Below are positions 1 to 7,402 of a stretch of 33,323 bases of DNA, one piece after another. Source of the DNA: an uncultured Magnetospirillum sp. (GTDB taxonomy: Bacteria; Pseudomonadota; Alphaproteobacteria; Rhodospirillales; Magnetospirillaceae); NCBI RefSeq assembly GCF_903853455.1, contig NZ_CAINTR010000115.1:1-33323 (forward strand), read 5' to 3'. The first letter of the stretch is position 1. Each line of letters begins with the position of its first letter. The position numbers and the translations under genes were made by a program. The notes under the pieces were generated by a model. It was given only the letters and a program-made list of their open reading frames with translations, was not told where the DNA came from and did not search any database.

Positions 1-66
1 ACTTCCTTATTGCTGAGCAATGCTTGCTTGTGATAGCGGTATAGGTGCTACTCGACGGTGTCTCAT

Positions 67-110
67 ACCGGTCATCCTAATTGTCGCTGACCGGCCACCG
101 TAATTGTCGC
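67..110. repeat. Tandem imperfect 21-bp repeat, possible IS21-type element end
   Basis: Two copies of a 21-bp unit lie at 67-87 and 90-110 with a period of 23 bp. They match at 18 of 21 positions and share the 10-mer TAATTGTCGC exactly at 78-87 and 101-110. Tandem short repeats near the terminus are typical of IS21-family elements, where they bind the transposase. No transposase gene is visible because the window starts here, so the family call is inference from layout only. It could also be an operator array for the downstream protease gene. Confidence 0.4.
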
Positions 111-342
111 GCGCCACCCAAGGGCTCGGCGGGACCTTTTCACGGCTCACCCCCCCCTCTTCGCGGATCGACGGTACAACCAATTCGACCGGGCATCGCG
201 TGGACAAAGTGTAGCCCACCCGCGATATGTCATACAATGACCGGGCTTGGGGGCGCATCCGGCAATTCGCGCCGGGCAATTCCCGCAAGGACGTGGCGAT
301 GCTATAGTAACGCCTCCCGTCATCCGCCGCGTGATCCCTCCC

Positions 343-1734
343 ATGAAGATTTTATCCGTTTTCGCCGTCCTGCTCGTCGCCTTGACCGTTTCCGCCCAGG
401 CCCAGCAGACTGTTCCGACCTCGCGCGAGCAGGTGCGCCTGACCTTCGCGCCGGTGGTGCGCCAAGTGGCGCCGGCGGTGGTCAACATCTACACCAAGCG
501 GGTGATCCATGCGGCGGCCTCGCCCATGTTCGCCGATCCGGTCTTCCGCCATTTCTTCGGCGACGTGCCCGGCATGACGCGGGACCGGGTGCAAAGCTCG
601 CTGGGCTCGGGGGTACTGATCGGCGCCGATGGCACGGTGGTGACCAACCACCACGTCATCAAGGACGCCGACGAGGTCACGGTGGTGCTGGCCGACCGCC
701 GCGAGTTCGAGGCCACGATCGTCGGTTCGGACGAGCGGTCCGACCTGGCGGTGGTCAAGATCACTTCCAAGGGCGAGACCTTCCCGACCCTGGCGCTCGG
801 CGATTCCGACAAGATCGAAGTCGGCGACATCGTGCTGGCCATCGGCAATCCGTTCGGGGTCGGCCAGACCGTCACCCAGGGGATCGTCTCGGCGCTGGCG
901 CGGACCAATATCGGCGTCTCGGACTTCCGCTCGTTCATCCAGACCGACGCCGCCATCAATCCCGGCAATTCCGGCGGCGCCCTGGTGGACATGGACGGCA
1001 AGCTGATTGGCATCAACAGCGCCATCTATTCCAAGGATGGCGGCTCCAACGGCATCGGCTTCGCCATTCCGACCGCGCTGGTGCGCAACGTGGTGGCCAG
1101 CATCTCCAAGGGCGGCAAGGTGGTGCGGCCCTGGCTGGGCGCCGGCGGCCAGGCGGTGACCTCCGATCTGGCCCAGGCGCTGAAGCTGGCGCGGCCGCAG
1201 GGCGTCCTGATCAACAACGTCCACCGCGATTCGCCGGCCGCCCGCGGCGGGCTGCAGAACGGCGACGTGGTCACCGCCGTGCAGGGCCGCGAGGTGGACG
1301 ACCCCGAGGCCATGCGCTTCCGCCTCGCCACCCTGCCCATCGGTGGCGACGCGGTGCTGACCGTGCTGCGGGACGGCGTCGAGCGCAAGGTCAGCGTCCG
1401 GCTGGTCGCCCCGCCGGAGACGCCGCCACGCGACCAGACCGATATCGGTGGCCGCAACCCGTTCAGCGGCGCGGTCATCGTCAACATCAACCCGGCCCTG
1501 GCCGAGGAGGTCGGCATCGATTCCGGCCAGACCGGGGTGCTGGTTCTCGGGGTGCGGCATGCTTCGTTGGCGCAGCGGCTGGGAGTGCAGCCGGGCGACC
1601 TGATCCTGCGGATCAACGACAAGCCGGTGGCCAGCGTCGCCGACGCGGTTCAACTGCTGGCGGGCGAGCGTGCGCGCTGGTCCATCACCGTCAATCGCAA
1701 CGGCGAGACCATGACCCAGGTCATCGGCGGATGA
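343..1734 (+). CDS. Periplasmic HtrA/DegP-type serine protease (S1C) with two PDZ domains
   Basis: Encodes 463 residues from the ATG at 343. This start places a signal peptide at the N-terminus (residues 1-20, ending SAQA before QQT), so the protein should act in the periplasm on misfolded envelope proteins. The trypsin-like domain carries the full triad: His104 in TNHHVI, Asp134 in SDLAVVKI and Ser210 in GNSGGAL. A first PDZ domain covers about residues 263-350 and a second about 375-463 (LGVQPGDLILRIND), the usual HtrA/DegP/DegQ layout and length. An upstream in-frame ATG at 247 would bury the signal peptide and is less likely. No strong Shine-Dalgarno site precedes 343, and a GTG at 331 is an alternative. 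It lacks a CxxCH haem motif, so it is not the magnetosome protease MamE. Which of DegP, DegQ or DegS it is closest to cannot be settled here. Confidence 0.93.
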   Translation: MKILSVFAVLLVALTVSAQAQQTVPTSREQVRLTFAPVVRQVAPAVVNIYTKRVIHAAASPMFADPVFRHFFGDVPGMTRDRVQSSLGSGVLIGADGTVVTNHHVIKDADEVTVVLADRREFEATIVGSDERSDLAVVKITSKGETFPTLALGDSDKIEVGDIVLAIGNPFGVGQTVTQGIVSALARTNIGVSDFRSFIQTDAAINPGNSGGALVDMDGKLIGINSAIYSKDGGSNGIGFAIPTALVRNVVASISKGGKVVRPWLGAGGQAVTSDLAQALKLARPQGVLINNVHRDSPAARGGLQNGDVVTAVQGREVDDPEAMRFRLATLPIGGDAVLTVLRDGVERKVSVRLVAPPETPPRDQTDIGGRNPFSGAVIVNINPALAEEVGIDSGQTGVLVLGVRHASLAQRLGVQPGDLILRINDKPVASVADAVQLLAGERARWSITVNRNGETMTQVIGG

Positions 1735-1778
1735 AACCAAGCCAACTTGAACGTTTGAATGATGCTGTGAGGCTGCCT

Positions 1779-1907
1779 CTTCTCCCTCTCCCTGAGGGAG
1801 AGGGCCGGGGTGAGGGGGGGAAGCGTCACCGGAAACAGCTTCGGAACGGAGGCAATTCCCCCTCACCCGACCCTTCGGGCCACCCTCTCCCTCAGGGAGA
1901 GGGGAGA
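1779..1907. repeat. Inverted pair of palindromic (REP/BIME-like) repeats
   Basis: Two identical 21-bp palindromes lie at 1784-1804 and 1883-1903. Each has 10-bp arms (CCCTCTCCCT and its complement) around one base, G in the first and C in the second. The two units face each other: each is followed on its own strand by a G-rich tail containing GGTGAGGGG. The second unit carries about 12 extra bases between palindrome and tail. This is the form of REP-type extragenic repeats. It lies between the protease gene and rarA and could act as a transcript stabiliser or attenuator. It has no T-run, so it is not a standard terminator. Confidence 0.75.
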
Positions 1908-1921
1908 ATAGGCATCGGGGT

Positions 1922-3214
1922 ATGACCTCCCTCTTCGAACAAGAAGAGGATCGGCCGCTGGCCGAGCGGTTGCGACCGCAGACGCTGGAAGAGGTGGTGG
2001 GACAGGACCATCTGCTGGCCGTCAAGGCGCCGCTGGGACGCATGCTGGCGGCGGGACGGTTGGCTTCGGTGGTGCTGTGGGGGCCGCCGGGCTGCGGCAA
2101 GACCACCATCGCCCGGCTTTTGGCCGAGCGCGCCGGCCTGGAGTTCGCGCCGCTGAGCGCGGTGTTCTCCGGCGTCGCCGACCTGCGCAAGGTGTTCGAC
2201 GCCGCCGCCAAACGCAAGGAAATGGGCCAGGGCACCTTGCTGTTCGTCGACGAGATCCATCGTTTCAACCGCGCCCAGCAGGACGGTTTCCTGCCCTATG
2301 TGGAGAACGGCACCGTGGTGCTGGTGGGCGCCACCACCGAGAATCCGTCCTTCGAGCTGAACGCGGCGCTGCTGTCGCGCTGTCAGGTGCTGGTGCTGCA
2401 TCGGCTCGACGACCGGGCGCTGGATCTGCTGCTGACCCGGGCCGAGACGGTTTCGGGGCGGCCGCTGCCGCTGGACGACGACGCTCGCGCCGCCGTCAAG
2501 GCCATGGCCGACGGCGACGGCCGCTATCTGCTCAATCTGGCGGAGGAGCTGGCGCTGCTGCCGCCCTCGCCGGTGTTGGGGCCGGCCGAACTGGCCGAGG
2601 CGGTGCAGCGCCGCGCGCCGTCCTACGACAAGGACCGCGAGGGTCACTACAATCTGATCAGCGCCCTGCACAAGAGTCTGCGCGGTTCCGATACCGACGC
2701 GGCGCTGTATTGGATGGCGCGCATGCTGACCGGCGGCGAGGACCCGCTGTTCATCGCCCGCCGGCTGACCCGCTTCGCGGTGGAGGATATCGGTCTGGCC
2801 GATCCCAACGCCGTGGTCCAGGCCCTGGCCGCCTGGGACGTCTACGAGCGCCTGGGCAGTCCGGAGGGCGAGCTGGCCCTGGCCCAATTGGTGGTCTATC
2901 TCGGCACCGCGCCCAAATCCAACGCCACCTACAAGGCGTTCGGCATGGCCATGCGGGCGGCCAAGGAGACCGGCTCGCTGATGCCGCCGGCCCATATCCT
3001 CAACGCGCCCACCAAGCTGATGAAGGAGATCGGCTACGGCAAGGGCTACCAGTACGACCACGACACCGCCGAGGGCTTTTCCGGCCAGAACTACTTCCCC
3101 GACGGCATGGAGCGCCGGCGCTTCTACCGGCCGGTGGAGCGCGGCTTCGAGCGCGAGGTCAAGAAGCGCCTGGACTACTGGGACAAGCTGCGCCGCCAGA
3201 AAACGACGGAGTAG
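1922..3214 (+). CDS. rarA: Replication-associated recombination protein A (RarA/MgsA), AAA+ ATPase
   Basis: Encodes 430 residues, the normal length for RarA, the clamp-loader-like ATPase that acts at stalled replication forks. The N-terminus has RPQTLEEVVGQDHLL, typical of the family. Walker A is GPPGCGKTT at residues 54-62. Walker B is LLFVDEIHRFN, with Asp110 and Glu111. The sensor-1 region reads GATTENPSFELN and is followed by an arginine in LLSRCQV. The C-terminal half contains the family's conserved tetramerisation region (HYNLISALHKSLRGSD and YGKGYQYDHD). The ATG at 1922 starts directly after the palindromic repeat pair. The stop lies 5 bp from the convergent phosphatase gene. In many proteobacteria rarA follows a DegQ/HtrA-type gene, as it does here. 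Nothing in it looks damaged. Confidence 0.95.
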   Translation: MTSLFEQEEDRPLAERLRPQTLEEVVGQDHLLAVKAPLGRMLAAGRLASVVLWGPPGCGKTTIARLLAERAGLEFAPLSAVFSGVADLRKVFDAAAKRKEMGQGTLLFVDEIHRFNRAQQDGFLPYVENGTVVLVGATTENPSFELNAALLSRCQVLVLHRLDDRALDLLLTRAETVSGRPLPLDDDARAAVKAMADGDGRYLLNLAEELALLPPSPVLGPAELAEAVQRRAPSYDKDREGHYNLISALHKSLRGSDTDAALYWMARMLTGGEDPLFIARRLTRFAVEDIGLADPNAVVQALAAWDVYERLGSPEGELALAQLVVYLGTAPKSNATYKAFGMAMRAAKETGSLMPPAHILNAPTKLMKEIGYGKGYQYDHDTAEGFSGQNYFPDGMERRRFYRPVERGFEREVKKRLDYWDKLRRQKTTE

Positions 3215-3219
3215 ACGCG

Positions 3220-3783
3220 TTACGAGATCGGGGTGTCGCTGTCGCCGGCCAGCAGGTTCTGGCAGATCTGGCTGAAGCTGAAATGATCGGTGGGGCCCTG
3301 GCGTTCGAACACCCAGACCACGTCGAAGCGGTTGCCCGGCCACGCTTTGGGCAGTCCCTTGGCCCCGCCCATCAAGGCGGTGGCGATGGCGAGGATGCTC
3401 TCGTGCTGCCACGCCACCAGAACCGGGCCGGACAGCTTGGTCAAGGCGGCGGCCAGTTGAGTCTCCTGCCCCTTGGCGAAGGACAGGTCCACCGGGAGCT
3501 TGAGCTTGGCGGCCAGGGGCGTCACCGTCTGGAGCGGGCGCTGGCTGTGGCTGCCGGTGCCGTCGGTGTCCTTCTCGGGATCTGAGGCGTAGATCTGCTT
3601 CGGCTTCGGCAGGACCACCTCCGCCAACGGGGCCTGGGCGTCGAACAGGCTCGCCAGCCCACCGGCCCGCTGCCAGCCCTGCACGATGAGCGACTTGTCG
3701 TCGTGCTTGCCGGTGGCGGTCACCCCGACGCTGTCATCGACCGGCTTCTCGGCATGGCGGATGACCATGATGACCGTTGACAT
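3220..3783 (-). CDS. Histidine phosphatase superfamily (phosphoglycerate mutase-like) protein
   Basis: Encodes 187 residues, likely cytoplasmic, with no signal peptide. The N-terminal IRHAEKP is the superfamily's RHG-type motif. His10 would be the phosphorylated nucleophile and Arg9 its partner. A second phosphate-pocket arginine is Arg82 in SHSQRPLQT, and the second catalytic histidine is His127 in AWQHESI. The RHAEK form of the motif, rather than RHGE, occurs in small phosphatases of unknown substrate and argues against a glycolytic mutase. The gene is single, convergent with rarA and upstream of no partner, so its substrate cannot be inferred. The ATG at 3783 puts the motif at the usual distance from the N-terminus. 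Confidence 0.82.
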   Translation of the reverse strand: MSTVIMVIRHAEKPVDDSVGVTATGKHDDKSLIVQGWQRAGGLASLFDAQAPLAEVVLPKPKQIYASDPEKDTDGTGSHSQRPLQTVTPLAAKLKLPVDLSFAKGQETQLAAALTKLSGPVLVAWQHESILAIATALMGGAKGLPKAWPGNRFDVVWVFERQGPTDHFSFSQICQNLLAGDSDTPIS

Positions 3784-3952
3784 GCTTTGGTTGCACCAGT
3801 TGTCATAATAGCCTTGAAAAGGAGATTATGATTCCATGGGTGACAACCAATATCAAGGGGAAGGCGAGGGGCGTCTCCATCGCTGCGCTCAGGATGTCGC
3901 CCATATCCCCTGTGGACTCGGGGGCAAGGTTGTGACGGCGGAGGTGTAAAGC

Positions 3953-3981
3953 TTGCCCAAAAGCGGGAAAACCCATAAAAG
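3953..3981 (+). promoter_or_regulatory. Likely promoter of tRNA-Val
   Basis: TTGCCC at 3953-3958 and TAAAAG at 3976-3981 are separated by 17 bp. The -10 box ends 9 bp before the first base of the tRNA, which fits a very short leader. This is a match to sigma-70-type consensus by eye only. Confidence 0.5.
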
Positions 3982-3990
3982 CAGCGTCGA

Positions 3991-4066
3991 GGGCGGTTAG
4001 CTCAGCTGGTAGAGCATCTCGTTTACACCGAGAATGTCGGCGGTTCGAACCCGTCACCGCCCACCA
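3991..4066 (+). tRNA. tRNA-Val(UAC)
   Basis: A full 76-nt cloverleaf can be folded. The acceptor stem is GGGCGGT with ACCGCCC, the D stem GCTC with GAGC, the anticodon stem TCTCG with CGAGA, and the T arm GGCGG-TTCGAAC-CCGTC with one G-U pair. The seven-base anticodon loop TTTACAC places TAC at positions 34-36, which reads GUA-type valine codons. The discriminator is A and the CCA end (4064-4066) is encoded. It stands alone between the phosphatase gene and the helicase gene. Confidence 0.97.
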
Positions 4067-4153
4067 TGATGTCCCTGGCGTATCAGCTCGACGCTGTTTG
4101 CCCTCTCCGCGCCCAGGCCAGGGTCCCAACGTAAAGAAAGCATCGTAGCAGAC

Positions 4154-5908
4154 ATGGAATTCTTCCCGGCGGGTCATCCGCTCACCCGCGCTCTGACCGA
4201 GCGCGACTATACCGATCCGACCGCCGTCCAAACGGCGGTTCTCGAGCCCGGGGCCAAGGGCCGCGACCTGCTGGTGTCGGCTCAGACCGGCTCGGGCAAG
4301 ACGGTGGCCTATGGCCTGGCCATCGCCGACACCCTGCTGGGCGATGCTTTCGTGCTGGAGCCGGCGGCCGAGCCGCTTGCCCTCATCGTCGCCCCCACCC
4401 GCGAACTGGCCTTGCAGGTTCATCGCGAGCTGTCATGGCTCTATCAGCATGCCGGCGGGCGGGTGGTGTCTTGCGTCGGCGGCATGGACCCGCGGGCCGA
4501 GCAGCGGATGCTGGCCCAGGGGGCGCATATCGTGGTCGGAACCCCCGGCCGTCTGCGCGATCATCTGGAGCGGGGCGGCCTGCGCATCACCAAGCTCAAG
4601 GCGGTGGTGCTGGACGAAGCCGACGAGATGCTCGACCTCGGCTTTCGCGAGGATCTGGAGTTCATTCTCGAAGCGACGCCGCAGGAGCGTCGGACCCTGT
4701 TATTTTCGGCCACCTTGCCCAAGGCCATCGTCACCATGGCCAAGCGCTACCAGCGCGACGCCTGGCGCATCGCCGTTTCGGCCGGGCAGCAGGGCCATGC
4801 CGACATCGAATACCGGGCCATCCGGGTAGCGCCCAACGAGGTCGAGCACGCGGTGGTCAACCTGCTGCGCTTCATCGAATCGCCCACCGCCCTGGTGTTC
4901 TGCAACACGCGCGAGTCCGTTCGCCATCTCCAGGCCATCCTGCTGGAGCGCGGTTTCGCCGCCGTCGCCCTGTCCGGCGAATTGGGCCAGAGCGAGCGGA
5001 ACCAGGCCCTGCAAGCCCTGCGCGACGGGCGGGCGCGGGTCTGCGTCGCCACCGACGTGGCGGCGCGCGGCATCGACCTGCCCAATCTCGGCCTCGTCAT
5101 CCATGCCGAGCTGCCGCAGAACGCCCAGACCTTGCAGCATCGCAGCGGCCGCACCGGCCGCGCCGGCCGCAAGGGGATCAGCGTTCTGCTGGTGCTGCTG
5201 TCGCGGCGGCGCAAGGCCGAGCTGCTGCTGCAAACCGCCGGCGTCCAGGCGGAATGGGGCAGCGCCCCCTCGCCCGACGACATCCGCAAGCTCGACATGG
5301 AGCGGTTCCTGCAAAGCCCGCTCCTCACCGAGGACCTGACCGAGGACGACTTGGCCATGGCCAAGGCCCTGCTGGCCAATCGCTCGCCCGAGGACATCGC
5401 CGCCGCGCTGGTGCGCCTGTACCGCTCGCACCTGCCCGCCGCCGAGGAGGTGTTCGATCCCGGTGTCGGCACGCCGTCCCGCGAGCCTCGCGAATATCGC
5501 GAGCCCCGTGAGCCGCGCGAGCCCCGTGGCGACAAGGGCAACGGACTGCCCGGTCAAAGCGTATGGTTCCGCCTGAACATCGGCCGGCAGAAGAATGCCG
5601 ATCCGCGCTGGCTGATCCCGATGATCTGCCGCCATGGCAAGATCACCAAGCCGGAGATCGGCGCCATCCGCATCTTCGAGCGTGAGACCAAATTCGAAAT
5701 CGACGCCGCGGTGGCGGAGCGGTTCCTCGCCTCGATCCGTCAGGTCGACCGCGCCGATGTCCGCATCGAGCCGTTGGAAGACTCGTCGCACGCCGAGCCC
5801 GAACCCCGGGCGGCCCCCCGTTCCCCGGAACGGCCCGCCGTCAAGCCGCTGCACAAGGCCCCGTGGACGCCCAAGCCGGGCGGCAAGCTGAAGTCCAAGC
5901 AGAAATAG
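4154..5908 (+). CDS. DEAD-box ATP-dependent RNA helicase with DbpA-type RNA-binding domain
   Basis: Encodes 584 residues. All helicase motifs are visible: Q motif glutamine Gln26, motif I AQTGSGKT (43-50), Ia PTRELA, Ib TPGR, motif II DEAD (154-157), motif III SAT (185-187), and in the second RecA domain ARGIDLP and HRSGRTGRAGR. Near residues 443-459 is a charged linker of repeated Arg-Glu-Pro units. After it comes a segment like the DbpA/CsdA RNA-binding domain (VWFRLNIGRQKNADPRW and GAIRIFERETKFEI), followed by a basic tail ending KPGGKLKSKQK. The family unwinds RNA in ribosome assembly or cold adaptation. The C-terminal domain suggests a CsdA/DeaD- or DbpA-like role in the cytoplasm, but the exact target is not readable. 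The ATG at 4154 lies 87 bp after tRNA-Val. Its stop is 6 bp from the convergent toxin gene. Confidence 0.93.
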   Translation: MEFFPAGHPLTRALTERDYTDPTAVQTAVLEPGAKGRDLLVSAQTGSGKTVAYGLAIADTLLGDAFVLEPAAEPLALIVAPTRELALQVHRELSWLYQHAGGRVVSCVGGMDPRAEQRMLAQGAHIVVGTPGRLRDHLERGGLRITKLKAVVLDEADEMLDLGFREDLEFILEATPQERRTLLFSATLPKAIVTMAKRYQRDAWRIAVSAGQQGHADIEYRAIRVAPNEVEHAVVNLLRFIESPTALVFCNTRESVRHLQAILLERGFAAVALSGELGQSERNQALQALRDGRARVCVATDVAARGIDLPNLGLVIHAELPQNAQTLQHRSGRTGRAGRKGISVLLVLLSRRRKAELLLQTAGVQAEWGSAPSPDDIRKLDMERFLQSPLLTEDLTEDDLAMAKALLANRSPEDIAAALVRLYRSHLPAAEEVFDPGVGTPSREPREYREPREPREPRGDKGNGLPGQSVWFRLNIGRQKNADPRWLIPMICRHGKITKPEIGAIRIFERETKFEIDAAVAERFLASIRQVDRADVRIEPLEDSSHAEPEPRAAPRSPERPAVKPLHKAPWTPKPGGKLKSKQK

Positions 5909-5914
5909 GCGGGT

Positions 5915-6319
5915 CTAGTCGAAAGGATCGATGACGGTGACGCCGGTGGGTTCGAAATGCCGGGTGTTGCGGGTAACGACGGTGAGGTCGTGTTCCAGGG
6001 CGGTGGCGGCGATTAGAAGGTCCGCCCCGTCATGGCCGATCCGGGCGCTGAGGCTGCCCCACCGGCGGGCGATCCGGGTGTCGATGGGCAGGATGCGGTC
6101 GGCGTAGATTTGGATGGTGCGGTCGAGCCATGATTCCAGCGCTTCGGCGAAGGCTGGGTCCTTACCGCGCTGGCGGACGATGCCGCGCTCGATTTCGCCG
6201 ATCGTGACCGCGCTCAAAAAAAGGTCGTCAGCGGGGCTGTTGCGAAGCCAGCGAACCACGCCAGGGTGGCGGTCTCGCTTGCGCAACTCGGACAGCACGA
6301 CGGTGTCGAGCAAATACAT
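5915..6319 (-). CDS. VapC-type PIN-domain ribonuclease toxin
   Basis: Encodes 134 residues, the usual VapC size. The N-terminal MYLLDTVVLSEL gives the first metal-binding aspartate, Asp5. Glu42 in TIGEIERGI is the second acidic residue, and Asp97 and Asp100 in HDGADLLIAATA are the later ones. TRNTRHF near the C-terminus matches the PIN family, as does the final GVTVIDPF. PIN toxins cut RNA, often tRNA or rRNA, in the cytoplasm until bound by the antitoxin. The start codon overlaps the antitoxin stop by one base (TGATG), so translation is probably coupled. The set of acidic residues is intact, so the toxin is likely functional. Its RNA target cannot be predicted. Confidence 0.92.
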   Translation of the reverse strand: MYLLDTVVLSELRKRDRHPGVVRWLRNSPADDLFLSAVTIGEIERGIVRQRGKDPAFAEALESWLDRTIQIYADRILPIDTRIARRWGSLSARIGHDGADLLIAATALEHDLTVVTRNTRHFEPTGVTVIDPFD

Positions 6320-6579
6320 CAGAACTCGACGTCGCGCAGGACTGCGGGAAGCCGCTCAAACGTCCCGTCATCCTGCGGCAAGGACAGCAAATGCTCGATG
6401 AAGGACGGTGTCTCGGCCGCATGACGCTGATGCAGTTGTTCGTAATCCTGGACCGACAGCACGACGACGGCGGGTTTGCCCCGCTTGGTGACGGTCTGTG
6501 GACGTCCATGCTGGGCCGCATCGACAACGGCACTGAAGCTGTTCTTGGCGTCCTGTAGGGACCACCGCGGTTCCGGCAT
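6319..6579 (-). CDS. Phd/YefM-family antitoxin
   Basis: Encodes 86 residues from the ATG at 6579. WSLQDAKNSFSAVVDAA and VTKRGKPAVVVLSVQDYEQL are the DNA-binding half of Phd/YefM antitoxins. The C-terminal tail, about residues 60-86 and ending LPAVLRDVEF, would wrap the toxin. A longer in-frame reading starting at 6630 is unlikely: it would begin between the promoter boxes, and AGGACAAGGG lies just before 6579. Antitoxins of this family usually repress their own operon together with the toxin. Pairing of a Phd/YefM antitoxin with a PIN toxin is common. Confidence 0.9.
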   Translation of the reverse strand: MPEPRWSLQDAKNSFSAVVDAAQHGRPQTVTKRGKPAVVVLSVQDYEQLHQRHAAETPSFIEHLLSLPQDDGTFERLPAVLRDVEF

Positions 6580-6610
6580 AGCCCTTGTCCTGGCCAGGAA
6601 AACTAGCCAG

Positions 6611-6640
6611 ATAGTGGGGCTGAGGGCCATGTTCTGTCAA
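6611..6640 (-). promoter_or_regulatory. Likely promoter of the toxin-antitoxin pair
   Basis: On the minus strand a perfect TTGACA (6640-6635) is followed after 18 bp by CACTAT (6616-6611). The predicted start of transcription lies about 25 bp before the antitoxin ATG. The -35 is consensus and the -10 is weak, which fits a promoter repressed by the antitoxin complex. Confidence 0.5.
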
Positions 6641-6670
6641 GACATACGGCCAGGGCTGTTATCCCCCTTC

Positions 6671-7357
6671 CTACCGAACCTGAAACGGCACCGAGAAGAT
6701 CAGTTGCGCCGGGGTCGCCCGGGGCGGCGGTGGCGGGAACGGGGCGGCGTCGCGCACGGCGGCCTGCGCCATGCGGTCCAGCGTGGCGCTGCCGCTGGAC
6801 GCGGTCACTTCGGCCGCGATCAGCCCGCCATCGGGCGCAATGGCGAAGGTGACGGTGGCGGTTCCCGGCAGTCTGGCGCCGCGCGGCTTGCGGGCGGCGA
6901 TGCGTGCCCAGACGATCTGTCCGTAGAGTCGCAGGCTGTCGTCGGGAGCCACGTTGCCGCCGTCTTGGCCGGAGGGCGGGGAACTCGGCTGCGGCGGTGC
7001 CGCGATCATCGCCGTGGCGGTGTCGGGCTCCGCTCCGGCCTTTGGCGGTTCCGGCAGAGCCGGCGTCGGGGCGGCCACCGGCTTGGGATTTGAGAACGGG
7101 CGTGGCTGCGGTTTCGGCTTCGGCGGCGGGTCCGGTTGCGGCTCCGCTTCGGCGATGGGTTGAGGGGCGGCGGCCTGAACGATGGCGACGCTGATGCTGT
7201 CGGGCGGTCCGAGCGTGCCGGGGCTGGCGGCGGCATGAATCAGCATCGCCACCAGGATGCCGTGAAGGCCCAGCGACAAGGCGGCGGCCAATCCTCCGCC
7301 ACCGGAACCACGAGGGGACCGGGCGGGGCTGACGGGGATGTTGTTGTGGCTGCTCAT
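6671..7357 (-). CDS. TonB-family energy transducer
   Basis: Encodes 228 residues. A single membrane segment (about residues 23-46) follows a short N-terminal cytoplasmic part. A proline-rich spacer with KPKPQPRP-type repeats (about 70-140) would cross the periplasm. The C-terminal about 80 residues are a TonB domain (GTATVTFAIAPDGGLIAAEV, SSGSATLDRMAQAAV, FPPPP and a final FSVPFQV). TonB links the proton motive force, through ExbB and ExbD, to outer-membrane receptors. No exbB or exbD is in the window. The gene follows the receptor gene on the same strand after 45 bp, so it is probably a dedicated TonB for that receptor. Confidence 0.9.
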   Translation of the reverse strand: MSSHNNIPVSPARSPRGSGGGGLAAALSLGLHGILVAMLIHAAASPGTLGPPDSISVAIVQAAAPQPIAEAEPQPDPPPKPKPQPRPFSNPKPVAAPTPALPEPPKAGAEPDTATAMIAAPPQPSSPPSGQDGGNVAPDDSLRLYGQIVWARIAARKPRGARLPGTATVTFAIAPDGGLIAAEVTASSGSATLDRMAQAAVRDAAPFPPPPPRATPAQLIFSVPFQVR

Positions 7358-7402
7358 GGGAAACGGCCCGAGGATCGATACCGCCCTCGGGCCTTGCTCC
7401 TT

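Noticed and set aside
343-1734. Magnetosome protease MamE
   Set aside because: MamE has CxxCH haem motifs between the protease and PDZ parts. None is present here and no magnetosome genes are nearby.
81-1925. Long plus-strand open frame of 614 codons across the protease gene
   Set aside because: Arg/Gly/Pro-rich frame-shifted reading of the HtrA gene in GC-rich DNA. It has no family motif, and the true frame has a full catalytic triad and signal peptide.
3803-4423. 206-codon minus-strand open frame covering tRNA-Val
   Set aside because: It runs through the antisense of a perfect tRNA and into the helicase gene. Such tRNA-crossing frames are a frequent false call.
6319-6630. Longer antitoxin beginning at 6630
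   Set aside because: The extra 17 residues start between the predicted promoter boxes and do not resemble the family. The ATG at 6579 has a ribosome site and begins the conserved domain.
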